Positions 1-9,449 of a DNA stretch of 64,000 bases are shown here, piece after piece (the first letter of the stretch is position 1; each line of letters begins with the position of its first letter). Below the pieces are notes generated by a model. The model saw only the letters and a program-made list of their open reading frames with translations. It searched no databases and was not told the DNA's origin. The translations under genes were made by a program, and so were the position numbers. Source of the stretch: Corynebacterium sp. TAE3-ERU12 (GTDB lineage Bacteria; Actinomycetota; Actinomycetes; Mycobacteriales; Mycobacteriaceae); the NCBI RefSeq assembly GCF_019209905.1, contig NZ_JAHUTM010000001.1, positions 124,001 to 188,000 of the forward strand. Direction: 5' to 3'.

Positions 1-3000
1 GGTATCAGTACTGGAAACCTTCATCTCCCGGTCCGGCATGATGCGGAACTTCGGATTCTCCGCCACCCCACCGAAATGGTCGAATGCACGCTGGCAGGGG
101 AACTGCAACGCCACAACCCAGTCCGGCAAGGTCGGGTCATCACCAATGACATCAGTCAGCGGCGCCAGACGCGGCACCCGCGGCGGGGTCACCGCCAACC
201 ATTCCTCATCGTCGAGGTTGAAATCCTCAGCCACCAGGCGCACCGCAGTCGCGCCCTCTGGCACCTGGTCCATTGGGGTGCGCAAATTACGCCAGGACGG
301 CTCCGGGCCGATATCCAACGGCTCCACATCACCCAGGACTTCGAAGCCGTCGCCAGTATCACGGCCGAATTCGAATACCAGGCGCTGGCCGGGCTGGCGC
401 ACACCATTGAAATCGTTATGGGCAATCCGGCCCGCGGCGGTGACCACCAGCAGTGGAGTGTCCTCGGTGGGCTTCGGCAACGCGAACCATGCCGACGTCA
501 GCGCGGCAGGAACCTGAATATCGCTGCTGTACGAACCAAGCACCGGGATTTTCTGCCGGTTGAGGCCATACGGCAACCGTGCCCGAGAACCATTGACACC
601 CTCATTGCCGAGGAAACCACCATTAGTGCCAGCATTCTGGCCCACTGCGAGGTTATCTTCCTCCAGCTCATCGGGGTCGACATTGGTGATACCGGAATGC
701 ACCCACACCGCGTCGGCAGTCATATCGCGCGGCAGGCCATTGGGGGTAAACCCACGGCCAGTATCACCCGGGGCCAGGGAATCCTTCAGGTCCACACCGA
801 TGGGGCGCAGGAAGTCCTCATTGGTGTTGGTTTCCATCAAAATATCGTCGGCCAGCGCACAGTGATTACCGGTCAACGACCGCAGATTACCCAGGCCCAC
901 CGAGTACGCCGGGTACTGGGACACCATGCCCTTGCCCAGGGATGCGACCGAAAAACCGACAATCAAAAAGGTCGACACCACAATGGGGCTGGCGGCAATA
1001 GTGCCCAGGCGAACCCGTCGGGAAGTAGTCCCGACAGAACGCCCCCCGGCGTATTCCTCGTAGAAGCTCAGGGCAGCGCCGATACCAATAATGACCAAGG
1101 CGATGGCCAGCACAATGGTGTTCGCCTCCACCCCGCGCAGCTGTACGGTCTTATCGAACCACGGCACACCGTAGGAACTGACATACCACCAGCCATTAGT
1201 GCCGGTCAGCGCGTAGGCGAGGAGGAAGACCATAGCGCCGACGAACAGCACCTGGTTCCGCCGCGACCGCACCGCCCAGTGCGAGATCGCCATCGCCGCC
1301 AGGGCAGCCAGGGCGGCGCCGATACCGGCATACACACCGAAATGGTGCGTCCACTTCGTAGGCGTGAAGGTCATGAAGAACACGGTGCCCAAGTACATGA
1401 ACACCAGGCGCGAAGCCGGGGCGGAAACCGCGCCGGGCACGGTGCGGTGGCGCAGCATCGCCGCGATGGTGATCATCAGGCACACCAGCACCAAAATCAC
1501 CGCGAAGCGGCGTTCCATCGAACCATCAGCCGACGGCAGCAGCAGCCAGTACCAGCGGATCGGTTCCTCATACCAGGCCATCGACGGGCCGACCGCGCCG
1601 CGCACCCGCACCGCTTCCAGCACCGACGCCAGCGTCTGGTCGCCGAAGACCCCCACCAAAATTGCGGTACCGGCGGCTAAGAACGGGGCCAGCTGCATCA
1701 AGGCGGCACGCACCCCACCACCAAGCGGGCGGTGGCGTTCCACGACGATGCGGATCAGGGCGGGCAGGCCACCGAGCAGCGCGGCCACAGCCATCAGACC
1801 GGTGGGGCCACTACCCAGCGACAGGGTGGCAATGATGACCGCAATCGCGGCGGGCAAAAGCCGCCGGGTGTACACCGCGCGCTCAATGAATACCCAGGTA
1901 AGCAGGGCGCCGCAGGCAATGACCGGCTCCGGGCGCAGGCCGTTGTTGTACGGCAGCCAGAAGCTCAGCAGCACCCCGCCGGCCGACCAGTACGCCACCC
2001 GCCGGGAGGCAATACCGGACCCCAGGCGCGGGATAATCAGCCGGGACAGGGTGAACCACACCAGCAGCCCGGCAATCAGGGCGGGCAGGCGCATCCACAT
2101 TGAGGCGGTGGAAATCTTCGCCATCTCCGCCAGCAGGTCGTAGTACGGCCACCCGAATGGTGACTCCGGCACACCAAACCAGCGGTAGTAATTCGCCATA
2201 TAGCCCGAACCCTCCGAGGCCCGGCCCATGGTGAAGATATAGCCATCGTCGGAAGTATTGGCGCCGATGACATGCCACACCAGCAGCGTGCCGACGACGA
2301 TAGCGTCGATCAGGGTGAACTTTTTGGCGTCCCGACGCAGCCAGCGGGCAGGCCGGGTGCCGTCAATACGGTCAATCCGGGCCAAGGCCACCAGGGAGGA
2401 GACCATCAGCACCATGCCAATAATCATCACCGAGACCTTGATCAGCGACGGCGTTGAGGTGAACCGCGAGTCAATCGTGGAGGTCACGCTCAGGCCCTCA
2501 GCAATGGCCTGGGCGGAAACATCGTCCGGCAGATCGGTGTACACGCCGGTCAGCTGCGGGCGGGTATCGCCCACCAACACCCCACGCAGGGGTTCGCCGT
2601 CCTCATCGACCGCCCCGGGAACCTCGGCGATGGTGCGGTCAGCGTCGGAATGCACCACCACCGAACGGTTCTGATTGGCCTGGTACTCCTGCTCATCGAG
2701 GGAGAGCACCACCCGGTCGCGCAGCACCACATCGAAAGAATCGTCGGTCTTGCGGACCTGCAACCCCTCATTCAGCGCCGAGGAGGCAGTCGGGGGCAGC
2801 GTGCCGACGACCACAGTGGTCGTGCCGGGCAGCTCCTCAGCCAAATTAATTGGCACCTCGACATCAATATCGATCGGTGCCTGCGCCATAAGCGGGGCGG
2901 TAACCGGGGTGACGGAATCATTCTGCGGCCAGCTCAGTGATGTCTGAGTCTGGTTCACCGGCAGCAGCGGGAGCGCCGCGAAGCACAGAAAACCAAGGAT

Positions 3001-3216
3001 GCCGCCGATAATGGCGATTGCCTGAACCAGGCCGGAGGGCCGGGGCCCATCCATCGGGGGCTTTTCCACATCCTCCCGCACCACCGTTTCGCCGTCCACC
3101 GTGGTGCTTTCGACCTCATTGGTGTTCGGTGACATATGGGAAGCGGACAGAGGCTGCGATCCGGAGTCTGGGTGAGACTCAGGCTGCGAGCTGGGCTGAG
3201 CGTTGTCGGAGGTCAC
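1..3216 (-). CDS. emb: Arabinosyltransferase Emb, C-terminus cut by window edge
   Basis: Polytopic GT-C glycosyltransferase that uses decaprenylphosphoryl-arabinose to extend the arabinan of arabinogalactan on the outer face of the membrane. The reading frame is open to the left edge (1072 codons visible); corynebacterial Emb proteins are about 1,100-1,150 residues, so only a short C-terminal piece is missing. An S/P/E-rich cytoplasmic tail precedes the first membrane segment at about 63-85. The GT-C acidic pair is D323-D324 in NTSDDGY, followed by the Emb-typical YMANYYRWFG. The GTG at 3216 is chosen because a TAAAAT box lies 8 nt upstream; the next in-frame ATG is codon 28. It follows aftA in the same direction. 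Family assignment is firm; the single-emb arrangement is known from corynebacteria. Confidence 0.93.
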   Translation of the reverse strand, partial: MTSDNAQPSSQPESHPDSGSQPLSASHMSPNTNEVESTTVDGETVVREDVEKPPMDGPRPSGLVQAIAIIGGILGFLCFAALPLLPVNQTQTSLSWPQNDSVTPVTAPLMAQAPIDIDVEVPINLAEELPGTTTVVVGTLPPTASSALNEGLQVRKTDDSFDVVLRDRVVLSLDEQEYQANQNRSVVVHSDADRTIAEVPGAVDEDGEPLRGVLVGDTRPQLTGVYTDLPDDVSAQAIAEGLSVTSTIDSRFTSTPSLIKVSVMIIGMVLMVSSLVALARIDRIDGTRPARWLRRDAKKFTLIDAIVVGTLLVWHVIGANTSDDGYIFTMGRASEGSGYMANYYRWFGVPESPFGWPYYDLLAEMAKISTASMWMRLPALIAGLLVWFTLSRLIIPRLGSGIASRRVAYWSAGGVLLSFWLPYNNGLRPEPVIACGALLTWVFIERAVYTRRLLPAAIAVIIATLSLGSGPTGLMAVAALLGGLPALIRIVVERHRPLGGGVRAALMQLAPFLAAGTAILVGVFGDQTLASVLEAVRVRGAVGPSMAWYEEPIRWYWLLLPSADGSMERRFAVILVLVCLMITIAAMLRHRTVPGAVSAPASRLVFMYLGTVFFMTFTPTKWTHHFGVYAGIGAALAALAAMAISHWAVRSRRNQVLFVGAMVFLLAYALTGTNGWWYVSSYGVPWFDKTVQLRGVEANTIVLAIALVIIGIGAALSFYEEYAGGRSVGTTSRRVRLGTIAASPIVVSTFLIVGFSVASLGKGMVSQYPAYSVGLGNLRSLTGNHCALADDILMETNTNEDFLRPIGVDLKDSLAPGDTGRGFTPNGLPRDMTADAVWVHSGITNVDPDELEEDNLAVGQNAGTNGGFLGNEGVNGSRARLPYGLNRQKIPVLGSYSSDIQVPAALTSAWFALPKPTEDTPLLVVTAAGRIAHNDFNGVRQPGQRLVFEFGRDTGDGFEVLGDVEPLDIGPEPSWRNLRTPMDQVPEGATAVRLVAEDFNLDDEEWLAVTPPRVPRLAPLTDVIGDDPTLPDWVVALQFPCQRAFDHFGGVAENPKFRIMPDREMKVSSTDT

Positions 3217-3224
3217 ATGCGGAG

Positions 3225-3230
3225 ATTTTA
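3225..3230 (-). promoter_or_regulatory. -10 element of emb (leaderless)
   Basis: TAAAAT on the minus strand, 8 nt before the GTG start, places transcription start at or next to the start codon. No Shine-Dalgarno sequence precedes the GTG, which agrees with a leaderless mRNA. Confidence 0.5.
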
Positions 3231-3283
3231 CGTCATGATTAGTGCATAACCGTTTCTTTTATCGTCTCTGCGTGAGTCTGCAG

Positions 3284-5215
3284 CTATTGGCGCACCAGCA
3301 CCGTGAACGGGCCCACCTCGTGGATATCCCAATGCTCGGCGAAAGCAGAACGCTGGAAAATAAGACCCCGGAACAGCACATTCGGATTGTTCGGGTAAAT
3401 ATCGTCAGCGATATCCAACGTCAACGGCGAATCCTCGTCGCTGTACTGACCCCGCAAGATCAGCACATCCGGCCCCCGCCAATCGGTCGCATCCAGCGCC
3501 GCGACCAACTCGTCGGGCTGCGTGATCTGCGACCACTGTTCAATTGCGGCATTACGCTTGTCGAACTCACCCAACGGATTGGCGTAGTGGCTGGTCAAAG
3601 CCTGGAACGAATACCACGGGAAAAAGGCCTGGAAATTGCGTTCATCGGTGAGCACCACCGTCTCAGCAGGCTCCAAACCCGCATCCATAAGAACCTGGTG
3701 AATCTCCCCGTAGTAATAACCAGAATCAGGGGCGAACCGATCCGCACGCTCGCCGTACCCATCGGTATCGGTATGCGCCAAATCCAGCGGGCCATGCAGC
3801 CGATGCGGAATCCCCTGCGCATAAGCCACCCCAGCAATAAGCAGCAACACCGCCACGGCCGCGCCGACGCGCCGGGCCACCTGACCATCGTCGGTATCGC
3901 GCACCTGACTGGCAGCACACCGGGCGGCATCGACCACACCGAACACACCAGCGGTCACCAACAGCAACGCAATCGGCCCGGCCAGGCGGAAGCCCAATAG
4001 GGTGCCACCGCCCAGCGTCGCCACCATCGAGGCCACCACCCACACGTAGAGCACCACCGTCACCGCCCCCAAAGCCCGGGCGGTATCGCTGGTGCGGGCC
4101 CCGGCGAAACGGGCCACCAGCCACACCACACCCACCAGGCAGACAAACCCAATAATGGAGCCAGCCAGCATCGGCAGCGGCACCACCGCACCATTATTCG
4201 GCAGATAATGCGTCGCCGTGGCACCCGAGTTCGGCTGCCCAGTCAACCGCGCCCACACATAAGGACCCCACACCGAAAGAGCAATCAGGATGGACCCCAC
4301 CCCTAGGACCACCAGGCGCACGAGAGGACGCACCGAACGCGCCGACCACGCCGCCGCCACGGCCAGCACAATGGCGCTCAGCGCCGCCACGCCGGTGTAC
4401 AGGGTGTACATCGTCGCCGAGACACCCAGATAAGCAACCGAGCCAACCAGCGACCAGCGCCCACCACGCAAACCACGGCGCACCAACACCGCGTAGGCCG
4501 GCAACCCCATCGCCACTGCCGCGGCATAAGGCTCCTCAGCACCAGCGGACAACGCCACCGCAGTCGTGGCCAGGGCAATCCCAGTAGCCAGCGGCAAAGA
4601 CCCGGTCAGGTGACGCCACAGCGGCACCAACATCGCCCCCGTAGCCGCCAGTGTCATCAGCGCCCACGGCTGGAATACCTCCCAACCAGGAATGCCCAGC
4701 AGGTTCGCCAAGCGCCCGCCGACGAAGAACCAGCCGGCCGGGTAGAAGGTGGGCACGTCGATATAGGCCATATCGTGCAGGCCGAAATCCGCGGCCATCC
4801 GCGTTAAATACTCAGTGCGGAACTCCTGGTCAACACTGATTCCATCCAGGTAGAGCCGCGTCGTCGACAGCGGAATGCCCAAAGTGGCCACCACCAACCC
4901 AGCAGGGCAGAGATACGCCAGGGCTGTGGTCAGCGCAGCGAACCACCGCGAGCGAGCCACCCCGCGCAGCTGCGCATTGCTCCGCACCGCCAACGCGGCG
5001 ATAACAACCACCAGCACACCGACGGTGCTGGCCGTGGCCAGTGCCCGGGTCATCAGGGAACCGCCGAAAGCCGGCAGCGTTAGTTGGTGCAGCACCGCCC
5101 AACACGCCAACGTCACAACAGCGGCGATACCACCAGTAAGGAGGATCGCCGCTGCTGAGCGCACCGGCCGTGACTGGGCAGGCGCCAAGGGGGACTGCGC
5201 AACCGACGACATCAT
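3284..5215 (-). CDS. aftA: Galactan 5-O-arabinofuranosyltransferase AftA
   Basis: Transfers the first arabinofuranose residues from decaprenylphosphoryl-arabinose onto the galactan chain, priming arabinan for Emb. The 643-residue protein has many membrane segments in its first two thirds and a soluble, extracytoplasmic C-terminal domain. The first periplasmic loop holds the acidic GT-C signature around D124 and D129 (LYLDGISVDQEFRTEYL), followed by DVPTFYPAGWFF. Length and layout match corynebacterial AftA. Two ATG codons stand side by side at the start (5215 and 5212) and I cannot choose between them. It lies between dprE2 and emb, all on the minus strand, as in other Corynebacteriales. Confidence 0.92.
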   Translation of the reverse strand: MMSSVAQSPLAPAQSRPVRSAAAILLTGGIAAVVTLACWAVLHQLTLPAFGGSLMTRALATASTVGVLVVVIAALAVRSNAQLRGVARSRWFAALTTALAYLCPAGLVVATLGIPLSTTRLYLDGISVDQEFRTEYLTRMAADFGLHDMAYIDVPTFYPAGWFFVGGRLANLLGIPGWEVFQPWALMTLAATGAMLVPLWRHLTGSLPLATGIALATTAVALSAGAEEPYAAAVAMGLPAYAVLVRRGLRGGRWSLVGSVAYLGVSATMYTLYTGVAALSAIVLAVAAAWSARSVRPLVRLVVLGVGSILIALSVWGPYVWARLTGQPNSGATATHYLPNNGAVVPLPMLAGSIIGFVCLVGVVWLVARFAGARTSDTARALGAVTVVLYVWVVASMVATLGGGTLLGFRLAGPIALLLVTAGVFGVVDAARCAASQVRDTDDGQVARRVGAAVAVLLLIAGVAYAQGIPHRLHGPLDLAHTDTDGYGERADRFAPDSGYYYGEIHQVLMDAGLEPAETVVLTDERNFQAFFPWYSFQALTSHYANPLGEFDKRNAAIEQWSQITQPDELVAALDATDWRGPDVLILRGQYSDEDSPLTLDIADDIYPNNPNVLFRGLIFQRSAFAEHWDIHEVGPFTVLVRQ

Positions 5216-5269
5216 GCCGATAAGTGTGGCATACCGGCCGATACCAACGTCGGAAAGCGCAACGAGACG

Positions 5270-6031
5270 CTAAATCGGCAGCTTCTTGAAAATCGGGCGC
5301 GGAATATGGCTGAGGATCATCATGACGTAGCGGAACAGCGGCGGCGCCCACACCAGGGACTTCCCGGCATCAACCGAGCGCACCGCCAGCTTGGCGACGT
5401 CCTCCTTATTCACCGTCAGCGGGGCATCGGGCACATCGGCGGACATCCGCGTGCGCACCTGACCAGGGCGAATCACCAGGGTCTGGACGCCGTACTCTTC
5501 CAGGGCCTCACCCAGGTTCAGGTAGAACCCATCCAGGCCGGCCTTCGTGGAGCCGTACACAAAATTCGACCGGCGCACCCGCTCACCAGCCACCGACGAC
5601 ATCGCAATGAACTGACCATGCCGCTGGGCCTTGAACTTCTCGCCCACCAGCACGCCGACGCTGACCGCGCCGGTGTAGTTCACATCGCAGATCTGCACGG
5701 CCTTGCGCTGGTTCTGCCACAACTCCTCGGCGTCACCAAGCAAACCGAAGGCAACAATGCAGATATCGACGTCACCGTCGGCAAAAGCCTCATCGATAAC
5801 CGCCGGGTGGGATTCGAAATCCGCGGCGTTGAAATCGATGGTCTTCACCTCCGAGGCGCCGGCATCACGCATGGCGGCCTCGGCGTCGGCGCGGCCCGGA
5901 TCGTCGGCAAGCGAAGCCAGAATCACCCGGGCAGGCCCGCGCTTCAAAAACTCACGGGTAATAGCCAACCCGATCTCGCTGGTACCACCGAGAACCAGGA
6001 TGGACTGGGCAGTGCCCACAGCATTAATCAA
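5270..6031 (-). CDS. dprE2: Decaprenylphosphoryl-2-keto-erythro-pentose reductase DprE2
   Basis: NADH-dependent short-chain dehydrogenase that reduces the keto intermediate made by DprE1 to decaprenylphosphoryl-D-arabinose, the only arabinose donor for the wall. The Rossmann nucleotide motif GGTSEIG is at 15-21 and the catalytic residues are S145/S146, Y159 and K163 (YGSTK). Length (253 aa) is standard. The start is a TTG at 6031, supported by AAGGAG seven nt upstream; there is no ATG nearby. It follows dprE1 by about 50 nt on the same strand, consistent with co-transcription of the two halves of the epimerase. Confidence 0.93.
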   Translation of the reverse strand: MINAVGTAQSILVLGGTSEIGLAITREFLKRGPARVILASLADDPGRADAEAAMRDAGASEVKTIDFNAADFESHPAVIDEAFADGDVDICIVAFGLLGDAEELWQNQRKAVQICDVNYTGAVSVGVLVGEKFKAQRHGQFIAMSSVAGERVRRSNFVYGSTKAGLDGFYLNLGEALEEYGVQTLVIRPGQVRTRMSADVPDAPLTVNKEDVAKLAVRSVDAGKSLVWAPPLFRYVMMILSHIPRPIFKKLPI

Positions 6032-6082
6032 TTTGTGCTCCTTGGCGTAAAAAGTTTCGACGAACCCAGCGCTAACCCAGCG

Positions 6083-7549
6083 CTAGCCCAGCTCGAGGCG
6101 ACGGCTCATATCCGAGGCGAACACCCCGGTGGGGTCAATGCGGCGGCGCGTGGCCAACCAGGCATCCATCTCCGGGTACATATCGTGGAACATCGCAGCT
6201 GAGGTGCGCGACTCCTTGGCCAGGTACAACCGGCCACCGAACTCGTGAACCCGCTTATCCAACTCATCGAGGAACTGGCCCAAGCCCGGCTTAATCGGGA
6301 AGTCCACACACACATTCCAGCCCGGCATCGGGTAGGACAGCGGGGCGCGGTTACCCTCGCCGAACAGCTTGAACACATTCAGTGCCGAATAATGCCCCGA
6401 GGACTGAATATCGCGAACAATATCCTTAAACGGTTCCACAGCCTCAGTGGGCACCACAAACTGGTACTGCAGGAAACCACGCTTGCCATAGCCACGATTC
6501 CACTCACCAATGAGATCCAGCGGCTGGTAGAACTGCGTCAGATTCTGCACCTGATTGCGGTACGTGCCGGACTTCAGCCACCACAATTCACCAATGGCAA
6601 TCATGGACAGCTTGTTCATGGTGAAACTGGGGAAAATATCCGGCACCGTCACCAGCTGCGGGGCGTTGAACTTCAACGGCTCCTTCGCCAGCTTCGGGGA
6701 CAATTCCTCCAACTGGGCGAGCGTAGCCAGCGAACCACGGGAAATAGCGGCGCGGCCAAGTTTCGGCTCCGGCGAGATCGCGTCGAACCAAGCCGAGGAA
6801 TAGGTGTAGTTGACCTCGGAACCATCAGAGTGGAACGCAATGGTCTCATCCAGGCTGTGCGTCATATCGCCATCAGCGATGAAATACGCGGTCTCGGTGC
6901 GGGTCATCCGAATGCGTGCGCGCAGGATGATGCCGGTCAGACCCATGCCGCCGACAGTGGCCCAGAACAGTTCCCCATCGGGGTCATCATCGGTGCCTTC
7001 GGGCTCCAGGTGCAGAATGCGGCCGTCGGCGACGAGCAGCTCCATGGAAACAACATGGTTGCCGAAAGAACCGGCCGAGTGGTGGTTCTTGCCGTGAATA
7101 TCCGGCCCAATTGCCCCACCAATGGTGACCTGGCGGGTACCCGGCAGCACCGGCACCCACAGCCCATAAGGCAGGGCGGCTTTCATCAGCTGATCCAGGG
7201 TGACACCGGCATCCACATCGACAATGGCGTGCTCAGGGTCGATGGAGTGGATGTGGTTGAGCTGCTGCATGTCGATGACCAGGCCGCCAGCATTCTGGGC
7301 GGGGTCACCGTAGGAGCGGCCCATACCGCGTGCGATCACGCCGCGGGTGCCGCCAGCGGGGGCGTCGGCATTGCGCTCGGCGACCATCGCAACGGCCTTG
7401 GCGATCTCGTCGACGTTCGAGGTGGAGAGCACTTCGGACGTGGTGGGGGCGGTGCGGCCCCAACCGGTGAGAGTTTTCGCTTCTGTGTGCAGGGCCCCGG
7501 AGGCACCGCTCGAAGCTGCGGTGCTGGACGTGCCCGTGTTGGTCGACAT
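6083..7549 (-). CDS. dprE1: Decaprenylphosphoryl-beta-D-ribose 2'-oxidase DprE1
   Basis: FAD-dependent oxidase that starts the epimerisation of decaprenylphosphoryl-ribose to -arabinose. An FAD_binding_4 (VAO-type) domain fills the first half ([13 protein letters not shown] near 78-90, [21 protein letters not shown] near 137-157), with an ALO-like substrate domain after it. C414 and K445 align with C387 and K418 of the Mycobacterium tuberculosis enzyme, the benzothiazinone-reactive cysteine and active-site lysine, with one constant offset of 27. The frame is open further upstream, but the ATG at 7549 gives 488 aa, the family length, avoids overlap with the next gene and has TACCCT 8 nt upstream, so I take it as the start. 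Confidence 0.94.
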   Translation of the reverse strand: MSTNTGTSSTAASSGASGALHTEAKTLTGWGRTAPTTSEVLSTSNVDEIAKAVAMVAERNADAPAGGTRGVIARGMGRSYGDPAQNAGGLVIDMQQLNHIHSIDPEHAIVDVDAGVTLDQLMKAALPYGLWVPVLPGTRQVTIGGAIGPDIHGKNHHSAGSFGNHVVSMELLVADGRILHLEPEGTDDDPDGELFWATVGGMGLTGIILRARIRMTRTETAYFIADGDMTHSLDETIAFHSDGSEVNYTYSSAWFDAISPEPKLGRAAISRGSLATLAQLEELSPKLAKEPLKFNAPQLVTVPDIFPSFTMNKLSMIAIGELWWLKSGTYRNQVQNLTQFYQPLDLIGEWNRGYGKRGFLQYQFVVPTEAVEPFKDIVRDIQSSGHYSALNVFKLFGEGNRAPLSYPMPGWNVCVDFPIKPGLGQFLDELDKRVHEFGGRLYLAKESRTSAAMFHDMYPEMDAWLATRRRIDPTGVFASDMSRRLELG

Positions 7550-7557
7550 CGCTGCCG

Positions 7558-7563
7558 AGGGTA
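7558..7563 (-). promoter_or_regulatory. -10 element of dprE1 (leaderless)
   Basis: TACCCT on the minus strand, 8 nt before the ATG at 7549. It supports the shorter DprE1 start over the longer open frame. Confidence 0.45.
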
Positions 7564-7622
7564 CTACCGCACGCTGGCCAGGGCCCGGCGGCGCGCGGCT
7601 GCACACCGCCCCGGCTGGTGGG

Positions 7623-7850
7623 TTATAGGTCCAGCAGGGACCGGATTTCCTCCGGCAGTTCCTCCTGGGAGGTGATGGTCGGCCCGTCGTAGGTGTCAAG
7701 AATCTCGTACACCCGCGCGCGGCTGGCCGAGTCGACCATCGGCAGTTCCTCGGCGACCAGGCGGGTCATCTCCTGGGACATGGGGGTATTGGTGTGCTCC
7801 GCCGCGATATAGCGCTTCGGGGCATCCTTCTTCCGCAGAAAACCAAACAT
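7623..7850 (-). CDS. Small conserved-looking protein of unknown function (75 aa)
   Basis: I do not recognise the family. The 75-residue product begins with [14 protein letters not shown] and ends in an acidic [13 protein letters not shown]; it is hydrophilic, with no signal peptide or membrane segment. The frame is open much further upstream, but the ATG at 7850 is preceded by TAGTGT at exactly 7 nt, which argues for a leaderless start there. It lies just upstream of dprE1 on the same strand and is divergent from the next gene, whose start is only 25 bp away. A role tied to cell-wall assembly is possible by position only. Confidence 0.65.
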   Translation of the reverse strand: MFGFLRKKDAPKRYIAAEHTNTPMSQEMTRLVAEELPMVDSASRARVYEILDTYDGPTITSQEELPEEIRSLLDL

Positions 7851-7857
7851 GCTTCGC

Positions 7858-7863
7858 ACACTA
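7858..7863 (-). promoter_or_regulatory. -10 element of the 75-aa gene (leaderless), overlapping a divergent -10
   Basis: TAGTGT on the minus strand, 7 nt from the ATG at 7850. It shares two bases with the plus-strand TATCCT at 7862-7867, so the two promoters physically overlap. Confidence 0.5.
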
Positions 7864-7867
7864 TCCT
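7862..7867 (+). promoter_or_regulatory. -10 element of the 179-aa gene (leaderless)
   Basis: TATCCT, 7 nt before the ATG at 7875. It overlaps the minus-strand -10 at 7858-7863. Confidence 0.5.
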
Positions 7868-7874
7868 GTCTGCC

Positions 7875-8414
7875 ATGAGCGCAAATATCGTGACCGTCGC
7901 TGTGTTGCATCCCGGCGACCCGGTGGCTGTCTGGCATGTCGAACTGGACCCGGCCACTGTGGGGGCGCGACTGTCCGGGGCGTGGCTGGTTGCGCATGAC
8001 GACCCCGCCACACTGGCCAATATCACCACCAACTGTGCGGTACTGCCCGCCGGTGACCTGGGGGATCTCCCCGCAGAGCTTGCCGACGCGATCAGCGCCG
8101 CGCCGGTGGTGGACCCGGCGGCCACAGTGCAGTTGATGCGGGACACCGGTGCGCAGCTCATAGCGGCCACCCGCGCGGAGAATAAAGCCAGTGGCCGGAA
8201 ACTGAAATTGCCGGTGATCCCCGACGTGCCGGACCTGGAGCCAGTGGCCGCCCCCTTCCACGGGGAGCCGGGCGCCGAAGCGGCCTGGCGTCTGGCCCGC
8301 AGCCTGGAGGAACTCGCCGACCTGTGGGGCGATATTGAGTCTCAGCGGCTGCGCCGCCAATTCCTGCATGGTGATAACAGCACCGCCCGCCCGTTGCCGG
8401 TAGTGACCACATAG
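7875..8414 (+). CDS. Hypothetical protein (179 aa)
   Basis: Family not recognised. The start is set at the ATG at 7875 (MSANIVTVAVLHPGDPVAVW) because TATCCT lies 7 nt upstream; the frame is open 27 codons further, but that would run through the divergent gene's start. The sequence is soluble, rich in Ala, Asp and Pro, with a strand-like N-terminus and a helical C-terminus (EAAWRLARSLEELADLW). There is no signal peptide or membrane segment. Codon use resembles its neighbours, so it is probably an old core gene of the genus, divergently transcribed from the 75-aa gene beside dprE1. Confidence 0.65.
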   Translation: MSANIVTVAVLHPGDPVAVWHVELDPATVGARLSGAWLVAHDDPATLANITTNCAVLPAGDLGDLPAELADAISAAPVVDPAATVQLMRDTGAQLIAATRAENKASGRKLKLPVIPDVPDLEPVAAPFHGEPGAEAAWRLARSLEELADLWGDIESQRLRRQFLHGDNSTARPLPVVTT

Positions 8415-8482
8415 GGCGGGGGTGCCGTCTTTGGCGCCGCCAGCACCCTGGTGAGCTGCGCAAACGTCGGAAAGCTGCCCCT

Positions 8483-8488
8483 TATACT
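8483..8488 (+). promoter_or_regulatory. -10 element upstream of the pRiA4b-like gene
   Basis: TATACT, a near-consensus -10 box. A start point near 8495 would give an 8-nt leader to the GTG at 8503 or a 47-nt leader to the ATG at 8542. Confidence 0.45.
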
Positions 8489-8502
8489 CGGTTACTGCCA
8501 CG

Positions 8503-9435
8503 GTGGCCAATGCTGCGGGGGCCGCTCTTACCATCGGGGGTATGCCCACGGACACCGATAACGTCATCGCCTTCCCCGGCGTACGCGTGGCCAGCGAACC
8601 TGCCACGCTGATTATCGGTGCCCATATCAATGCCGACCCGAATACGGTCACCCGCGTTTTCGGTGTCAATGACCAACTAAGCCTCGCGGAGTTCGCTGAG
8701 GCGCTGCGGGTCCTGTTCGGCTGGCCAGATGCGCACGCGGCGAGTCATTTCCTGGTCGGTGGGGTGAAACTGCCGCCGCACTGGCGCATTGGTGAGGTGC
8801 TGGTGCACCCTGGGGACCAGCTTGTGTGGGAGTGGGGGCTGTGGCAGCACATGATGGATGTGCGGGAGGCGTTCGCCCGTGACCACGCCACCCCAGATGT
8901 GTTGCTTATTGGTGGTACTGGCCTGGTGCCGGGTGCGGGCGGCGATGCGGACGATATTGATATCCCGGCGATTAATGCCGAACTTACTGGTGCGGAGTCG
9001 ATGAGCCATATCCTCGCCGGCACTCGCGATGAGGTCGTGGACCTTATTGACCGCGCCGGGGCGTTGGAGTTCATTCCCCTGTTGCAGGCCTTGGACCTGC
9101 GGCGGCCGAGTGGGTGCGCGCCGGAGATGGTTGCCGCAATGCGTGCGTTGCCGGTGGAAACGGCGGTGGATGATGCCGCTGGCCGTGATGCCGCGTGGGT
9201 CACCATTTTGGGTTTGGCGGCGCTGCTGAATGAGGAGCTGCGCCATGATGTTGCCACCCACACCATGGATCGGTTGATGTGGTGCCGGGAGGATGGGTAC
9301 CCGCTCAGCGGCGAGGAAATTGATGATTTGTGCGCAGGCACTTTGCAGGTGCTTGCCGACGTTGGCGTCGTGGGCGAGAATGCGCTGCCGGCCGATACGC
9401 GCCTGGGTTTATTACGTGAAGCGCTGCGCCGCTGA
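8503..9435 (+). CDS. pRiA4b ORF-3-like domain protein
   Basis: The N-terminal third (LSLAEFAEALRVLFGWPDAH, then HWRIGEVLVHPGDQLVWEW) resembles the plasmid pRiA4b ORF-3 fold, a small domain of uncertain function found in many bacteria, where a lead helix is followed by GW.D.H. The rest (about 120-310) is helical and unassigned. Two starts are possible: GTG at 8503, just downstream of a TATACT box, or ATG at 8542, where a G-run sits too close to act as a good ribosome site; I give the longer one. It is a soluble protein with no catalytic motif I can name. It lies immediately upstream of the GtrA-family gene. Confidence 0.6.
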   Translation: MANAAGAALTIGGMPTDTDNVIAFPGVRVASEPATLIIGAHINADPNTVTRVFGVNDQLSLAEFAEALRVLFGWPDAHAASHFLVGGVKLPPHWRIGEVLVHPGDQLVWEWGLWQHMMDVREAFARDHATPDVLLIGGTGLVPGAGGDADDIDIPAINAELTGAESMSHILAGTRDEVVDLIDRAGALEFIPLLQALDLRRPSGCAPEMVAAMRALPVETAVDDAAGRDAAWVTILGLAALLNEELRHDVATHTMDRLMWCREDGYPLSGEEIDDLCAGTLQVLADVGVVGENALPADTRLGLLREALRR

Positions 9436-9436
9436 C

Positions 9437-9442
9437 TACCAT
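9437..9442 (+). promoter_or_regulatory. -10 element of the GtrA-family gene (leaderless)
   Basis: TACCAT, 7 nt before the GTG at 9450; no ribosome site is present. Confidence 0.4.
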
Positions 9443-9449
9443 CAGCGCC

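Noticed and set aside
76..1680. 534-codon open frame on the plus strand
   Set aside because: Antisense to emb, His/Arg/Gln-rich, with no start signals. Long open antisense frames are expected from the third-position GC bias of this genome.
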